This document shows positions 8,826-17,222 of a stretch of 42,447 bases of DNA, piece by piece. Position numbers and translations under genes: made by a program. A model generated the notes under the pieces. That model saw nothing but the letters and a program-made list of their open reading frames with translations. It searched no databases and was not told the origin of the DNA. Source of the DNA: VBDM01 sp964430565 (GTDB taxonomy: Bacteria > Pseudomonadota > Gammaproteobacteria > Burkholderiales > SG8-39). The stretch's first letter is position 1, and every line of letters begins with the position of its first letter. The stretch covers positions 1-42,447 of the forward strand of contig CAYSFD010000032.1 of assembly GCA_964430565.1 (NCBI GenBank), given 5' to 3'.

Positions 8826-9552
8826 TCTTTCGGTTTCCGATATCGACGCGGGCTACGGCGCGGTCCGCGCGCTGCACGGGGTGTCCATGACGATAGTCCA
8901 GGGCGAGACGGTCGCGCTGCTCGGCACGAACGGCAACGGAAAAAGCACGCTCATGAAGTGCGTCATGGGCATGGTGCGGCCTACCCGGGGTTCGATTACT
9001 TTGGAGATGGACGGCGCGCGGCACGACCTGACGCGGCTCTCGACCGAACAGATCGTGAGTCTGGGCCTTGCCATGGTGCCGGAGGGCCGGCGCCTTTTTC
9101 CACGGCTCACGGTCGAGGAAAATCTCCTGCTCGGCGCATTCCGGCCGCTCGCCCGCGCTGATATCGCGAAGAATCTGGCGTTTTCCTTCGAGCTGTTCCC
9201 GGCATTGCAGGAACGCCGGCGCCAGTTGGCCGGATCGCTGTCCGGAGGCCAGCAACAGATGCTCGCCATCGCCCGCGCCCTCATGTCTTCGCCGCGCCTG
9301 CTCCTGATTGACGAGCCCTCGGTTGGCCTCTCCCCCATTCTCGTTTCGAACACTATTTCCAAGATCAAGGAGCTGAAGGAGCGCTACGGGCTGACCGTCC
9401 TGATGGCCGAGCAGAACTTCCATCAGGCGATCCGCATCGCCAGCCGCGGCTACATCATCGTGCACGGCGAGATCGTATTTGAGGGAAAGACGGTCGCCGA
9501 GCTGGAGCAGAATGATCTGGTGAAGAATTACTATCTGGGAAGTTCTGCTTGA
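8815..9552 (+). CDS. livF: ABC transporter ATP-binding protein, LivF type
   Basis: The best start is the TTG at 8815, overlapping livG by 11 bases; upstream codons in this frame lie inside livG and read as arginine-rich noise. The 245-residue product has Walker A GTNGNGKST (37-45), an intact signature LSGGQ (142-146) and Walker B LLLIDEP (162-168). The GLAMVPEGRRLFPRLTVEEN block around residue 85 is the LivF-specific insertion. It pairs with LivG to power the importer. No terminator was seen in the 42 bases before the next gene. Confidence 0.86.
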   Translation: MELSLSVSDIDAGYGAVRALHGVSMTIVQGETVALLGTNGNGKSTLMKCVMGMVRPTRGSITLEMDGARHDLTRLSTEQIVSLGLAMVPEGRRLFPRLTVEENLLLGAFRPLARADIAKNLAFSFELFPALQERRRQLAGSLSGGQQQMLAIARALMSSPRLLLIDEPSVGLSPILVSNTISKIKELKERYGLTVLMAEQNFHQAIRIASRGYIIVHGEIVFEGKTVAELEQNDLVKNYYLGSSA

Positions 9553-9594
9553 GCGCCGTTTGCGCGAAACGCGCCGAGGGATCTAGAGCACCGC

Positions 9595-10254
9595 ATGCCT
9601 GACTTGGGTCCGTTTATCCCCGCAGCTAGCCTCCCGTGGATGCTGGGCGCCGCCGTGCTCGTCTCGGTCGGCGCGATCCTCATCATCGCCGGCCTCACCG
9701 CGCTCTTCAGCCTTCGCCCCCTGCGCTTTACGACCCGAACGCTCCTCGGGCTGCTGCTTATTTCTCTTGGGCTGCTCGAGGGAACGATCACCCTCGGCAT
9801 CCAGGGCTACCGCGCGCTCACGCGCGAGGACCTTGCCGCGCGCATCGCGGTCCGCCCCTCCGGGCCGCAACGCTTCACCGCGACGCTGCGCTTCCCCGAC
9901 GGCCGCGAGGGGACCTACCTGATCGCCGGGGACGAGATCTATGTGGACGCGCGCATCCTCAAGTGGCATGCGCTCGCGAATGCCTTGGGGCTGCACACCG
10001 CATACGAGCTCGACCGCGTCGGGGGACGCTACCGCGAGATCGACAAGGAGCGCGCCAATTCGCGCACGCTGTACGCGCTTGGACAGACGAAGGCGATAGA
10101 CCTGTTCGAGTTGCGCCGGCGCTTCCCGTACCTGGGGGTGTTGTTCGACGCCGAGTACGGCTCGGCCGCCTTCTTTCCCGTAAGCGAGCCCGCCGAGCTC
10201 GAGCTGCGCATTTCCACCACCGGCCTTCTCATCCGTCCGTCGCCCGCAAAGTAG
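9595..10254 (+). CDS. Membrane protein of unknown function
   Basis: This 219-residue protein is not recognised with certainty. Two hydrophobic helices lie at about residues 12-37 and 45-66, separated by an FSLRPLRFTTR loop. From about residue 75 a soluble domain rich in beta-strand pattern follows (FTATLRFPDGREGTYLIAGDEIYVDARILK), ending in LELRISTTGLLIRPSP. The topology suggests an inner-membrane anchor with one soluble domain on a single side. Similar proteins exist, as far as I recall, as conserved unknowns in betaproteobacteria. It follows livF on the same strand after 42 bases and precedes arfB after 28 bases. No function is claimed. Confidence 0.7.
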   Translation: MPDLGPFIPAASLPWMLGAAVLVSVGAILIIAGLTALFSLRPLRFTTRTLLGLLLISLGLLEGTITLGIQGYRALTREDLAARIAVRPSGPQRFTATLRFPDGREGTYLIAGDEIYVDARILKWHALANALGLHTAYELDRVGGRYREIDKERANSRTLYALGQTKAIDLFELRRRFPYLGVLFDAEYGSAAFFPVSEPAELELRISTTGLLIRPSPAK

Positions 10255-10282
10255 GCTCGCAGGGTCCCCTGCGCCCGAGGCC

Positions 10283-10690
10283 ATGAGCGCCGCTCGCTTG
10301 AGCATCCCACCCGGAGAGATCGAGATCCGCGCGGTGCGCGCGCAGGGCGCGGGCGGCCAGAACGTCAACAAGGTCTCGAGTGCGGTTCATCTGCGCTTTG
10401 ACATCCGTGCCTCGTCGCTGCCCGAAGCGGTGAAGCACCGGCTCCTTCGGCGCCGCGACCGCCGCATCACGGACGAGGGCGTCGTCGTCATCAAGTCGCA
10501 GCAGCACCGCAGTCTCGAGATGAATCGCGAGGAAGCGTTCGCGCGGCTTCAGGAGCTGGTGGACGCCGCCGCGCACGCGCCCAAGGCACGCAAGCCCACA
10601 CGCCCGACACGCGCGTCGAAACTGCGGCGCCTGGAGGGCAAGACCCGGCGCGGGCGCGTCAAGGCGCTGCGGCGGGGTACTTTCGAGTGA
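10283..10690 (+). CDS. arfB: Alternative ribosome-rescue factor ArfB (peptidyl-tRNA hydrolase)
   Basis: The 135-residue product has the release-factor catalytic loop GAGGQNVNK with GGQ at residues 24-26, followed by the conserved SSAVHLRF segment. Its C-terminal tail from about residue 98 is very basic (KARKPTRPTR, then RRGRVKALRR). This is the ArfB/YaeJ layout: GGQ hydrolyses the peptidyl-tRNA ester on stalled ribosomes while the basic tail enters the empty mRNA channel. Length is typical of the family. It is the last plus-strand gene here, 3 bases from the convergent CoxL-type gene. Confidence 0.92.
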   Translation: MSAARLSIPPGEIEIRAVRAQGAGGQNVNKVSSAVHLRFDIRASSLPEAVKHRLLRRRDRRITDEGVVVIKSQQHRSLEMNREEAFARLQELVDAAAHAPKARKPTRPTRASKLRRLEGKTRRGRVKALRRGTFE

Positions 10691-10693
10691 GGA

Positions 10694-13081
10694 TCAGACC
10701 TTCCCAAGCGCCCGAAGCACGATCTCAGGCGTGATCGGCTGGCTTGTCACCTTCGCCCCGAGCGGACGCAGCGCGTCGTTCACCGCGTTCATGATCGCCG
10801 CCGGCGCGCCGCCGGTGCCCGCTTCCCCAGCGCCCTTGGCGCCCAGCATCGAGGTCTTCGTCGGTGTTTCCACGTGTCCACATTCGATGTCGGGCATCTC
10901 GGCGGCCATGGGCACGAGGTAGTCGGCCATCGTGGCGTTCAAGAGCTGCCCGCGATCGTCGTAGAGGCAGTGCTCGTAGAGCGCGCCGCCGATGCCCTGC
11001 ACGATGCCTCCGCGCGCCTGCTCGTCCACCAGCATCGGGTTGATGACGCGGCCGCAGTCGTCCACGCACCACATCTTCAGGAGCTTCACGAAGCCGGTGT
11101 CGGTGTCCACTTCCAGAGAGCAGCCCTGGGCGCCGTTGCTGAACACAAAGGCGTAATCCTTGACGCGGTAGTGGCGAGTGACGATGAGCTCAGGCTGGAA
11201 GTCGATCGGCAATTCGTTCCCGCGGTAATAGCAGATGCGCGCAAGTTCGGCGAGCGTCAAGCCCTGGTCGGTTCCCTTCTTCACGACCTTGCCGTCCACG
11301 ATGTCGAGATCCGCAGCGCTGGCCTTCAGGATCACCGCGCCGACTTCCAGGATGTTGCGCTTGAGCGCCAAGCCAGCCTGGAGCACGGCTTCCCCGCCGA
11401 TACCCGCCGCACGCGAGGCCCAGGTGCCGCCGCCGTAGGGCACCTTGTCCGTGTCGCCGGTCAGCACCTTCACGCAACTCATCTCGACGCCGAGCGCGGT
11501 CGCGGCGATCTGCGCCATGATCGTTTCAGTTCCCTGGCCCTGCTCGGTGACGCCGGTCGCGGCGACGATCGAGCCGTTCGCGTCCAGTTTGATGGTGCAG
11601 CCGTCCTGAGCCGCGATCCTTGCGCCGCCCACGCCGTAGAACATCGGGCTCGGGTTGGTGACCTCGATGAAAGAAGAAAGCCCAATGCCGCGGTGGATCC
11701 CTTTCTTGCGCAGCTCGGTCTGCTCGCGCCGCAGCTCGTCGTACTTCATCAGCGCAAGCAATTTGTCCATGCATTGGTGGTGCGACAGCGCTTCGAAGCG
11801 CATTCCCGAGGCGGACTTGCACGGGTAGGCGTCGTCGGGGATGAGATTCTTCTTCCTCATTTCGGCCGGATCGATGCCAAGCTTCGCCGCGGCCTGGTCG
11901 ACCATGTGCTCGGCCACCGCGATCGCGATGGGATGGCCCACGGCGCGGTACTGGCACATCATGTTCTTGTTCTGGAACACGACCGTGCCCTTGGCGCGGT
12001 ACTCCTTGTGCTTGTACGGCCCTCCCGTGAGATTCAGGATCTGGTTGCACTCGACCCCGGAGGAGCGCGGGAACATCGAGTACGGCCCGACTCCCGTGAG
12101 GTCGTCGATCTCGAGCGCGGTGATATTGCCGTCGTGATCGACCGCGAGCTTCGCCTTGACGCGGTGGTCGCGCGCGTGGATGTCCGAGAGGAACGATTCG
12201 TAGCGGTCGGCGGCGAACTTCACCGGGCGCCCGAGCATGAGCGACAGCGCGCAGGCGGCGATCTCGTCGCCGTAGGTGTGGATCTTGATGCCGAAGGAGC
12301 CGCCGACGTCGCGCGCGACGACGCGCACGCGGTGCTCGTCCAGCGAAAGGCGGCTCGCGATGATCCCCTGCATCATGTGCGGCGACTGGCCGCAGTGATA
12401 CACGGTCATCGCTTCCTCGGCGCGGTTATAGTCCGCAATGATCGCCCTCGGCTCCATGGTGACGCCAGTGTGGCGGCCGAAGTGGATCGTGTCCTCGACC
12501 ACGAGGTGCGCGGCCTTCATCGCCGCGTCGACGCCGCCCGTGTCGACGATCCTCTGGAAGCACAGGTTGCTGTCGAACTCCTTGTGGATTTTCGGCTCGG
12601 ACGGATCGAGCGCGCGCTCCGCGTCGAGCGCGGCGGGTAGTTCTTCGTAAGTCACCTCGACCATTTCCATGGCGTCCTCGGCCTCGGCGCGCGACTGCGC
12701 GACCACGGCCACCAGCGGCTCGCCCTGCCAGCGCGCGACGTCCATGGCGAGCGGGTACTGGGGCGGCGAGCGCATGCCGGCAAGGTGGGTGAGCACACCC
12801 ACGTAGGGCTTACAGACCATCGCGATTTCGGCGCCGGTAACAACGCGCACCACGCCGGGCATCGCGGCGGCCTTCCTGCTTTCGATTTTCACGATCTTCG
12901 CGTGCGCGTGAAGCGAGCGCACGTAGGCCACGTGCACCATGCGCGGCAGCACGATGTCATCGACGTACTGCCCGCGTCCCTGCGCCAACCTTCGCGCGTT
13001 CGGGCGCGTCACCGAGCGCCCGACGTAGCTGTTCGGCGCGTCGAAGTTGAGCGTCTTGGTCGTTTCGTCGAACTCGCTCAT
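10694..13081 (-). CDS. Molybdenum hydroxylase large subunit (CoxL/xanthine dehydrogenase family)
   Basis: The 795-residue product is a molybdopterin-binding subunit. Visible elements are the N-terminal domain (residues 18-160), GGSFGIKIHTYGDE (260-273) at the molybdopterin site, GQGTE (515-519), and the catalytic glutamate E753 in GAKGAGEAG. The active-site loop reads QYRAVGH (377-383). That differs from AYRCSFR of form I CO dehydrogenase, so CO oxidation is unlikely; the substrate may be a heterocycle or aldehyde. The small and medium subunits are encoded upstream on the same strand but separated from this gene by two unrelated genes. Subunit identity is certain; the substrate is unknown. 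Confidence 0.9.
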   Translation of the reverse strand: MSEFDETTKTLNFDAPNSYVGRSVTRPNARRLAQGRGQYVDDIVLPRMVHVAYVRSLHAHAKIVKIESRKAAAMPGVVRVVTGAEIAMVCKPYVGVLTHLAGMRSPPQYPLAMDVARWQGEPLVAVVAQSRAEAEDAMEMVEVTYEELPAALDAERALDPSEPKIHKEFDSNLCFQRIVDTGGVDAAMKAAHLVVEDTIHFGRHTGVTMEPRAIIADYNRAEEAMTVYHCGQSPHMMQGIIASRLSLDEHRVRVVARDVGGSFGIKIHTYGDEIAACALSLMLGRPVKFAADRYESFLSDIHARDHRVKAKLAVDHDGNITALEIDDLTGVGPYSMFPRSSGVECNQILNLTGGPYKHKEYRAKGTVVFQNKNMMCQYRAVGHPIAIAVAEHMVDQAAAKLGIDPAEMRKKNLIPDDAYPCKSASGMRFEALSHHQCMDKLLALMKYDELRREQTELRKKGIHRGIGLSSFIEVTNPSPMFYGVGGARIAAQDGCTIKLDANGSIVAATGVTEQGQGTETIMAQIAATALGVEMSCVKVLTGDTDKVPYGGGTWASRAAGIGGEAVLQAGLALKRNILEVGAVILKASAADLDIVDGKVVKKGTDQGLTLAELARICYYRGNELPIDFQPELIVTRHYRVKDYAFVFSNGAQGCSLEVDTDTGFVKLLKMWCVDDCGRVINPMLVDEQARGGIVQGIGGALYEHCLYDDRGQLLNATMADYLVPMAAEMPDIECGHVETPTKTSMLGAKGAGEAGTGGAPAAIMNAVNDALRPLGAKVTSQPITPEIVLRALGKV

Positions 13082-13211
13082 TCGGTCATCTTGAGTCGTA
13101 GCATTGCCGCCTTCTGTAATTCCTCACTCGTAGAGTCTCGGCAAAACCCGCTGAGAGTTCTCCGTTTTCCCTACATTCTCCTGGCGAGTCAACCTCGCAT
13201 TCTGGCCAAAG

Positions 13212-14255
13212 CTATTTGGCACTGGGTTGGGCTGGCCGGAGCAAACTACTGTGTACTTTGGTCCAATCACTTGCGCGGCGCCGTGCTTCTGCTATCTGCC
13301 CAGGCTTCATTTTTTTTTCAGCAAGCTCACGATACTTTCGGGCACTGGGTAGGCCCTGCGATTCCGCAAGGCTTAGCCACTTGTGCGCTTCAATTAAATC
13401 GGGCGATACCCCTTGGCCTTGGACATAGGTTATGCCCAAATTAAATTGTCCCTGAGAATTCCCTTGCTCGGCTGCTTTCTCGTACCACGACTTCGCAATC
13501 TTAAAGTCTCGGGCGACACCTTGGCCCTGGTCATACATAACTCCGACGCTAACTTGCGCTGGCGCATAGCCCTGCGCAGCTGCTTTGCTATACCAGAGCA
13601 TCGCTTTCTTGTAGTCCTGAGCCACTCCTTTGCCTTCGTCATACATGACACCCAAGTTGTTTTGCGCGCCCACATGCCCTTGCGCTGCTCCTTTCTCATA
13701 CCAGGACCTTGCCCGTACATAGTCTCGCGGTACACCCTTGCCCTCGTCATACATTTCACCCAAGGTCGCTTGTGCGGCCGCAAAGTCCTGCGCGGCAGCT
13801 TTTCTAACCCAAAACAGCGCTCGCGCGTAGTTCTTCGGTACACCTTCACCTTTCTCATACAAGACGCCCAAGTTTAGTTGCGCTTGCGCGACCTCCTGCG
13901 CTGCTGCCTTCTCGTACCATGATATGGCCCGCTTGTAGTCTCGTGGCGTGCCATAGCCTCCGGCATACATGGCGCCTAAATTAAATTGCGCTTCACCAAG
14001 CCCCTGCGCTGCCGCCTTGGAATACCAGGACAGGGCCTCGTGGTAGTCCTTAGGGACGCCATGGCCGTTGTCGTACATTAGGCCCAAGTTATATTGTGCG
14101 GAAGCACTTCCCTGTAACGCTGCCTTGCGAAACGAACTCAATGCGCGGGAGTAATCCTTGGCCTGCAAAAACTTCACGCCGTCCTCATTGTCTCCCGCGG
14201 ACACAGCCACAGAGACAATTGCCACGACAATTCCAAGCATTGCCAAGATCCGCAT
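13212..14255 (-). CDS. Secreted Sel1-repeat (TPR-like) protein
   Basis: The 347-residue product has a signal peptide (about residues 1-20). Then come about seven or eight Sel1-like repeats of ~36 residues with the pattern A-QG-A-AQ-NLG-MY--G-GV--D---A--WY-KAA, from about residue 30 to 310. Sel1 repeats form helical solenoids that act as protein-interaction scaffolds. It should be periplasmic or exported. A good Shine-Dalgarno (AAGGGAG, 6 bases before the ATG) supports the start. It lies 25 bases after the membrane-protein gene, so the two probably form one transcript. Base composition is AT-richer than the flanking hydroxylase genes, suggesting horizontal acquisition. Confidence 0.85.
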   Translation of the reverse strand: MRILAMLGIVVAIVSVAVSAGDNEDGVKFLQAKDYSRALSSFRKAALQGSASAQYNLGLMYDNGHGVPKDYHEALSWYSKAAAQGLGEAQFNLGAMYAGGYGTPRDYKRAISWYEKAAAQEVAQAQLNLGVLYEKGEGVPKNYARALFWVRKAAAQDFAAAQATLGEMYDEGKGVPRDYVRARSWYEKGAAQGHVGAQNNLGVMYDEGKGVAQDYKKAMLWYSKAAAQGYAPAQVSVGVMYDQGQGVARDFKIAKSWYEKAAEQGNSQGQFNLGITYVQGQGVSPDLIEAHKWLSLAESQGLPSARKYRELAEKKMKPGQIAEARRRASDWTKVHSSLLRPAQPSAK

Positions 14256-14280
14256 AGTGCGCTCCCTTATTGGTGCACCG

Positions 14281-15039
14281 TTAGATTTTGGGCGGTTCGC
14301 TGAAATTTAAGGGCATGAACTTTCCTCGGGGAAGCAGGAATTTCAGAGTGGATTGAAGTCGCGGATAAATCTTTTCGAGTTCTAGCACCAAATCGTCAAC
14401 TCTGGTGACAAGATCATTCGTCAATCCAATCAAGCGACGGTGATAAGCAGGAAAAACAGTTCGAACGGCCTCAGCAAGTGTACCTGAGGTCGGTATGGTT
14501 ATTTTGTGAAGTGCGGGGATGACTTCTTCTCCGATCAATCGTCCTCGCTCGTCCAACATACGAATGATGGTTCTGAACTGCTCCCCAAGAAATAGTAGGT
14601 CGGATAACAATTGGCCCCCGGGGTTTTTCTCGGAAGGATGATCCAAAAAGAAATTTAGCGCCTCTAGATCAAAACTGATTTCTCGTACAAAACCTGGCGC
14701 AGGCGTATTCATTGAAAACCATCGGTCTGGGTCAGCTCGTGTCGGATCGATGTAATGCGATTTAACGGTAGATAGAACAGCGTACATATGATGAAGCGTA
14801 AACACCGCAAAGTTTCCGGCACTGATATGGTCACGTTCTTCTGCTGCATGCTCCCTATTTACCGCAAAGAGGTAGGCGGCAAGTGCCCCTGCGAATGCGG
14901 CGAAAAGCGGCGGGGCTACCTTCGTCATTAACGCGCTTAGATACTGGTCGGTCGCCTTATCAAGAATTTCGTAAGCGCAATAAGATAAGAATAGAAAGGC
15001 AAGTATGGCTGCGATCACCGTTCCAGCGATGGCGCGCAT
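14281..15039 (-). CDS. Membrane protein of unknown function, AT-rich islet
   Basis: I do not recognise this protein. The ATG at 15039 has GGAG six bases upstream; a TTG four codons earlier (15051) is an alternative with its own GAGGGGG. Two hydrophobic helices lie near the N-terminus (about residues 5-21 and 39-60), followed by a ~190-residue soluble, mostly helical region without known motifs. Near the C-terminus VDDLVLELEKIYPRLQ is probably amphipathic. Codon and base use are clearly AT-richer than the neighbours: bases 14401-14460 contain 26 G+C of 60, against 40 of 60 at 12241-12300 in the hydroxylase gene. It is probably the first gene of a two-gene unit with the Sel1-repeat gene. Confidence 0.65.
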   Translation of the reverse strand: MRAIAGTVIAAILAFLFLSYCAYEILDKATDQYLSALMTKVAPPLFAAFAGALAAYLFAVNREHAAEERDHISAGNFAVFTLHHMYAVLSTVKSHYIDPTRADPDRWFSMNTPAPGFVREISFDLEALNFFLDHPSEKNPGGQLLSDLLFLGEQFRTIIRMLDERGRLIGEEVIPALHKITIPTSGTLAEAVRTVFPAYHRRLIGLTNDLVTRVDDLVLELEKIYPRLQSTLKFLLPRGKFMPLNFSEPPKI

Positions 15040-15095
15040 AAGCTGCTCCAAGTTTTGCCCCCTCGCGATTCACGGGGCCTACGAATACACAGCCA

Positions 15096-15174
15096 AAAGA
15101 ATCTGCTTTTGCTTCTGGAAAAGTAGATCCTTCGTGGAGTTTATCCTGGAGCAAAGCGAAGGGCTCAGGATGAC
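15096..15174. repeat. Palindromic repeat family 1, copy A (left-truncated)
   Basis: The right half (AGTAGATCCTTCG ... CTCAGGATGAC) matches the right half of the long copy in the atpH-atpA gap, including the shared GGAGTTTATCCTG segment. The outer left arm GTCATCCTGAG is missing. It fills most of the gap between the small hydroxylase subunit gene and the AT-rich islet, so it marks the upstream islet boundary. Confidence 0.7.
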
Positions 15175-15177
15175 ATC

Positions 15178-15672
15178 TCATTTGCTTCTGCTTGCTCTCG
15201 CCTTGGCAACAGCCTCGATCGCATCGACGATCGCCTGATAGCCGGTGCAGCGGCAGTAGTTCCCGGAGAGGAACTCGCGAATTCGTTCGCGTGAAGGGCT
15301 CGGCTCGTCGCGCAGGAGCGACTGAGCTGCGATCAGGATCCCCGGCGTGCAGAAGCCGCACTGCAGGGCATTGGTGAGGACGAAGGCGCTTTGCAGCTCC
15401 TCGATTTCGCGCGAGTCCGAGAGGCCTTCGACGGTGTCCACCGCGCAGCCGTCGGCCTGGCAGGCGAACATCAGGCAGCCGCGCACGATCTCCCCGTCCA
15501 CGCGCACCGTGCAGGCGCCGCACACGCCGTGCTCGCAGCCCAGGTGGGTGCCGGTGAGCTCCAACTCGATCCTCAGGAAGTCGGCGAGGCTCATGCGCGC
15601 GGAAACGGCGCGCTTCACCCGCTCGCCGTTGACGGTGAGGGAGATTTCGACTGTTTCGACGGCCGAGCTCAT
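15178..15672 (-). CDS. Molybdenum hydroxylase small subunit, 2x[2Fe-2S] (CoxS family)
   Basis: The 164-residue product carries both clusters of this family. A plant-ferredoxin-type site uses C46, C51, C54 and C66 (CEHGVCGAC ... C), and a second helical-domain site uses C105, C108, C140 and C142 (QCGFC ... CRC). It passes electrons from the molybdenum site of the large subunit to the FAD of the medium subunit. It overlaps the medium-subunit gene by 4 bases, so the two are coupled. The matching large subunit is 2 kb further on, beyond the AT-rich islet. Confidence 0.93.
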   Translation of the reverse strand: MSSAVETVEISLTVNGERVKRAVSARMSLADFLRIELELTGTHLGCEHGVCGACTVRVDGEIVRGCLMFACQADGCAVDTVEGLSDSREIEELQSAFVLTNALQCGFCTPGILIAAQSLLRDEPSPSRERIREFLSGNYCRCTGYQAIVDAIEAVAKARASRSK

Positions 15673-16526
15673 GCTGAAACCATTTGCTTGAGCACGCGTC
15701 CGGCCAGCACCTTGGAGAGATGGCGTTTCATTGCCGCCGAGGCTTGCAAATCGGCGCGCGGGTCGAGGTCGGCGTCGAGCCTCGCGAGCGCGCCCTCTAT
15801 AGTCGCTGCCGCCGCGGGCTTGCCTTCGAGCGCGCGCTCGAACTGCGCGGCGCGCGCAGGCCGGTCGCCGACGCCGAAGAATACGACGCGCATGTCGGCG
15901 AATTTACCGCCTTGCGTTGATCCGTGCGCGGCGACTCCGACCATGGCGTAGTCGCCGTGGCGGCGCGCCAGCTCGCCGAACGCCGAGGCGTAGCCGGGCT
16001 TCGCCTTTGGAAATTCCGCGGCAACAAGAAGCTCACCGGTCTTGAGCGCAGTCGCGTAAAGGCCGCGGAAGAAGTCCGGCGCGGCGACGCGCCGCTCGCC
16101 TTTCCTGCCGGCGATGACGAAAGCGGCGCCAAGGGCGATCGCGCAGGCGGGAAGCTCCGCCGCCGGATCGGCGAGCGCGCAGCTGCCCCCGAAAGTACCC
16201 CGGTTGCGGATCGCCGGATGCGCGATATGCGGCATGGCTTGGGCAACCAGAGGCAGGTGACTCGCGATAGCGGGCGAGCGCTCGAGTTCCACATGACGGG
16301 TGAGCGCGCCGATGCGAATGTGATCCTTGCCGACCTTGATTCCTGCGAGCCCCGCGATGCGGTTGATGTCGACGAGAACCTTCGGCGCGGCGACGCGGAA
16401 ATTCAGCATCGGCACGAGGCTCTGGCCGCCGGCAAGCACTCTCGCCTCGTCCTTGTGCTCGGCGAGCAGCGCAAGCGCCTGCGCAATGCTCGCCGGTCTC
16501 GCGTAGGCGAAGCGCGGTGCTTTCAT
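15669..16526 (-). CDS. Molybdenum hydroxylase medium subunit, FAD-binding (CoxM family)
   Basis: The 285-residue product has the two diphosphate-binding FAD motifs of the family, AGGQS (residues 32-36) and TFGGS (111-115), plus the C-terminal CO-dehydrogenase flavoprotein domain (about 175-280). It receives electrons from the 2Fe-2S subunit and passes them to a quinone or other acceptor. A strong GAGGAGAG Shine-Dalgarno lies directly before its ATG. It is first in the minus-strand order medium-small-(islet)-large and diverges from the cupin gene with 45 bases between the starts. Confidence 0.92.
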   Translation of the reverse strand: MKAPRFAYARPASIAQALALLAEHKDEARVLAGGQSLVPMLNFRVAAPKVLVDINRIAGLAGIKVGKDHIRIGALTRHVELERSPAIASHLPLVAQAMPHIAHPAIRNRGTFGGSCALADPAAELPACAIALGAAFVIAGRKGERRVAAPDFFRGLYATALKTGELLVAAEFPKAKPGYASAFGELARRHGDYAMVGVAAHGSTQGGKFADMRVVFFGVGDRPARAAQFERALEGKPAAAATIEGALARLDADLDPRADLQASAAMKRHLSKVLAGRVLKQMVSA

Positions 16527-16571
16527 CTCTCCTCCTCGGTAGTATTATGAAGCACGCCAAAGGAGATCGTC

Positions 16572-17156
16572 ATGGAATACGAGGAAACCCTGCCGCGCCG
16601 CGGCATTTCGCGAAAGGAGATGCTCAGGCGCGTCGCCCGCTTCAGGAAACTCAAGGGCTCGGACGGCGGGCTGCCGGATTCGAAGATGCCCGGCTGCGAG
16701 CGCATCCTCTACAACGTCATCGGCTTCCAGCCGCCCAAAACCGAGCGCGGCGGCAAGCAGTCGCCCGTGGGGCTCAAGGCCGCGAGGATGGCGGCGATCA
16801 AGATTTCCGAAGGCTTCAACCTCGGCTACTGCCGGGCCTATCCCGGCAAGGGCCCGATGCTGCACAACCACGACACCAACGAGACTTTCATCGCCATGAC
16901 GGGCACCTGGCGAGCGATCTGGGAGAACGAGCGCGGCAGGCTCGAGCACATGGATCTCAAGCCGCTCGACGTGATCTCGTTCCCGCCAGGCGCGATCCGA
17001 CGCTTCATGAACGTCACCAAGGGGCCTAAGAACAAATACTCGACGCTGATGTTCGTGATCGGCGGCGACGCGCCGAGCTCGGAATTCACCGGCCGGTCGA
17101 TGCGCGAGATCGAGGCGGCCGGCGTCCTGCCGCGCCCGGTACGCAAGGCGCGCTAG
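16572..17156 (+). CDS. Cupin-domain protein
   Basis: The 194-residue product contains one cupin barrel. The first motif GPMLHNHDTNETFIAMTG supplies H98, H100 and E104, and the second motif is PLDVISFPPGAIRRFMNV. The second motif lacks the usual final histidine (an R sits there), so metal binding may use only three ligands or be weakened. An N-terminal ~75-residue extension precedes the barrel. An AAAGGAGA Shine-Dalgarno lies 7 bases before the ATG. It diverges from the hydroxylase operon and may serve the same pathway, as a regulator or dioxygenase. The reaction is unknown. Confidence 0.8.
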   Translation: MEYEETLPRRGISRKEMLRRVARFRKLKGSDGGLPDSKMPGCERILYNVIGFQPPKTERGGKQSPVGLKAARMAAIKISEGFNLGYCRAYPGKGPMLHNHDTNETFIAMTGTWRAIWENERGRLEHMDLKPLDVISFPPGAIRRFMNVTKGPKNKYSTLMFVIGGDAPSSEFTGRSMREIEAAGVLPRPVRKAR

Positions 17157-17176
17157 GCCTGCGAGAAAATCGACAT

Positions 17177-17214
17177 GACGCCCCCACGGTCGCGGGGCCT
17201 ATAAGACGGGCGTC
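17177..17214. terminator. Possible bidirectional terminator hairpin
   Basis: GACGCCC (17177-17183) can pair with GGGCGTC (17208-17214), and an inner CCCC/GGGG pair sits in the loop. It lies between convergent genes. There is no T-run, so function as a terminator is only suggested by position. Confidence 0.35.
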
Positions 17215-17222
17215 GACACGGC

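Noticed and set aside
10874..12640. 588-codon plus-strand frame opposite the molybdenum hydroxylase large subunit
   Set aside because: It is antisense to a gene with clear catalytic motifs and has shadow composition.
13300..14150. Regular ~108-bp periodicity that could suggest a CRISPR or tandem array
   Set aside because: It is explained by Sel1 protein repeats of 36 residues; units are diverged and in frame, with no constant repeat and unique spacers.
10694..16526. Carbon monoxide dehydrogenase
   Set aside because: The large subunit lacks the AYRCSFR active-site loop of form I enzymes, so only general molybdenum hydroxylase identity is claimed.
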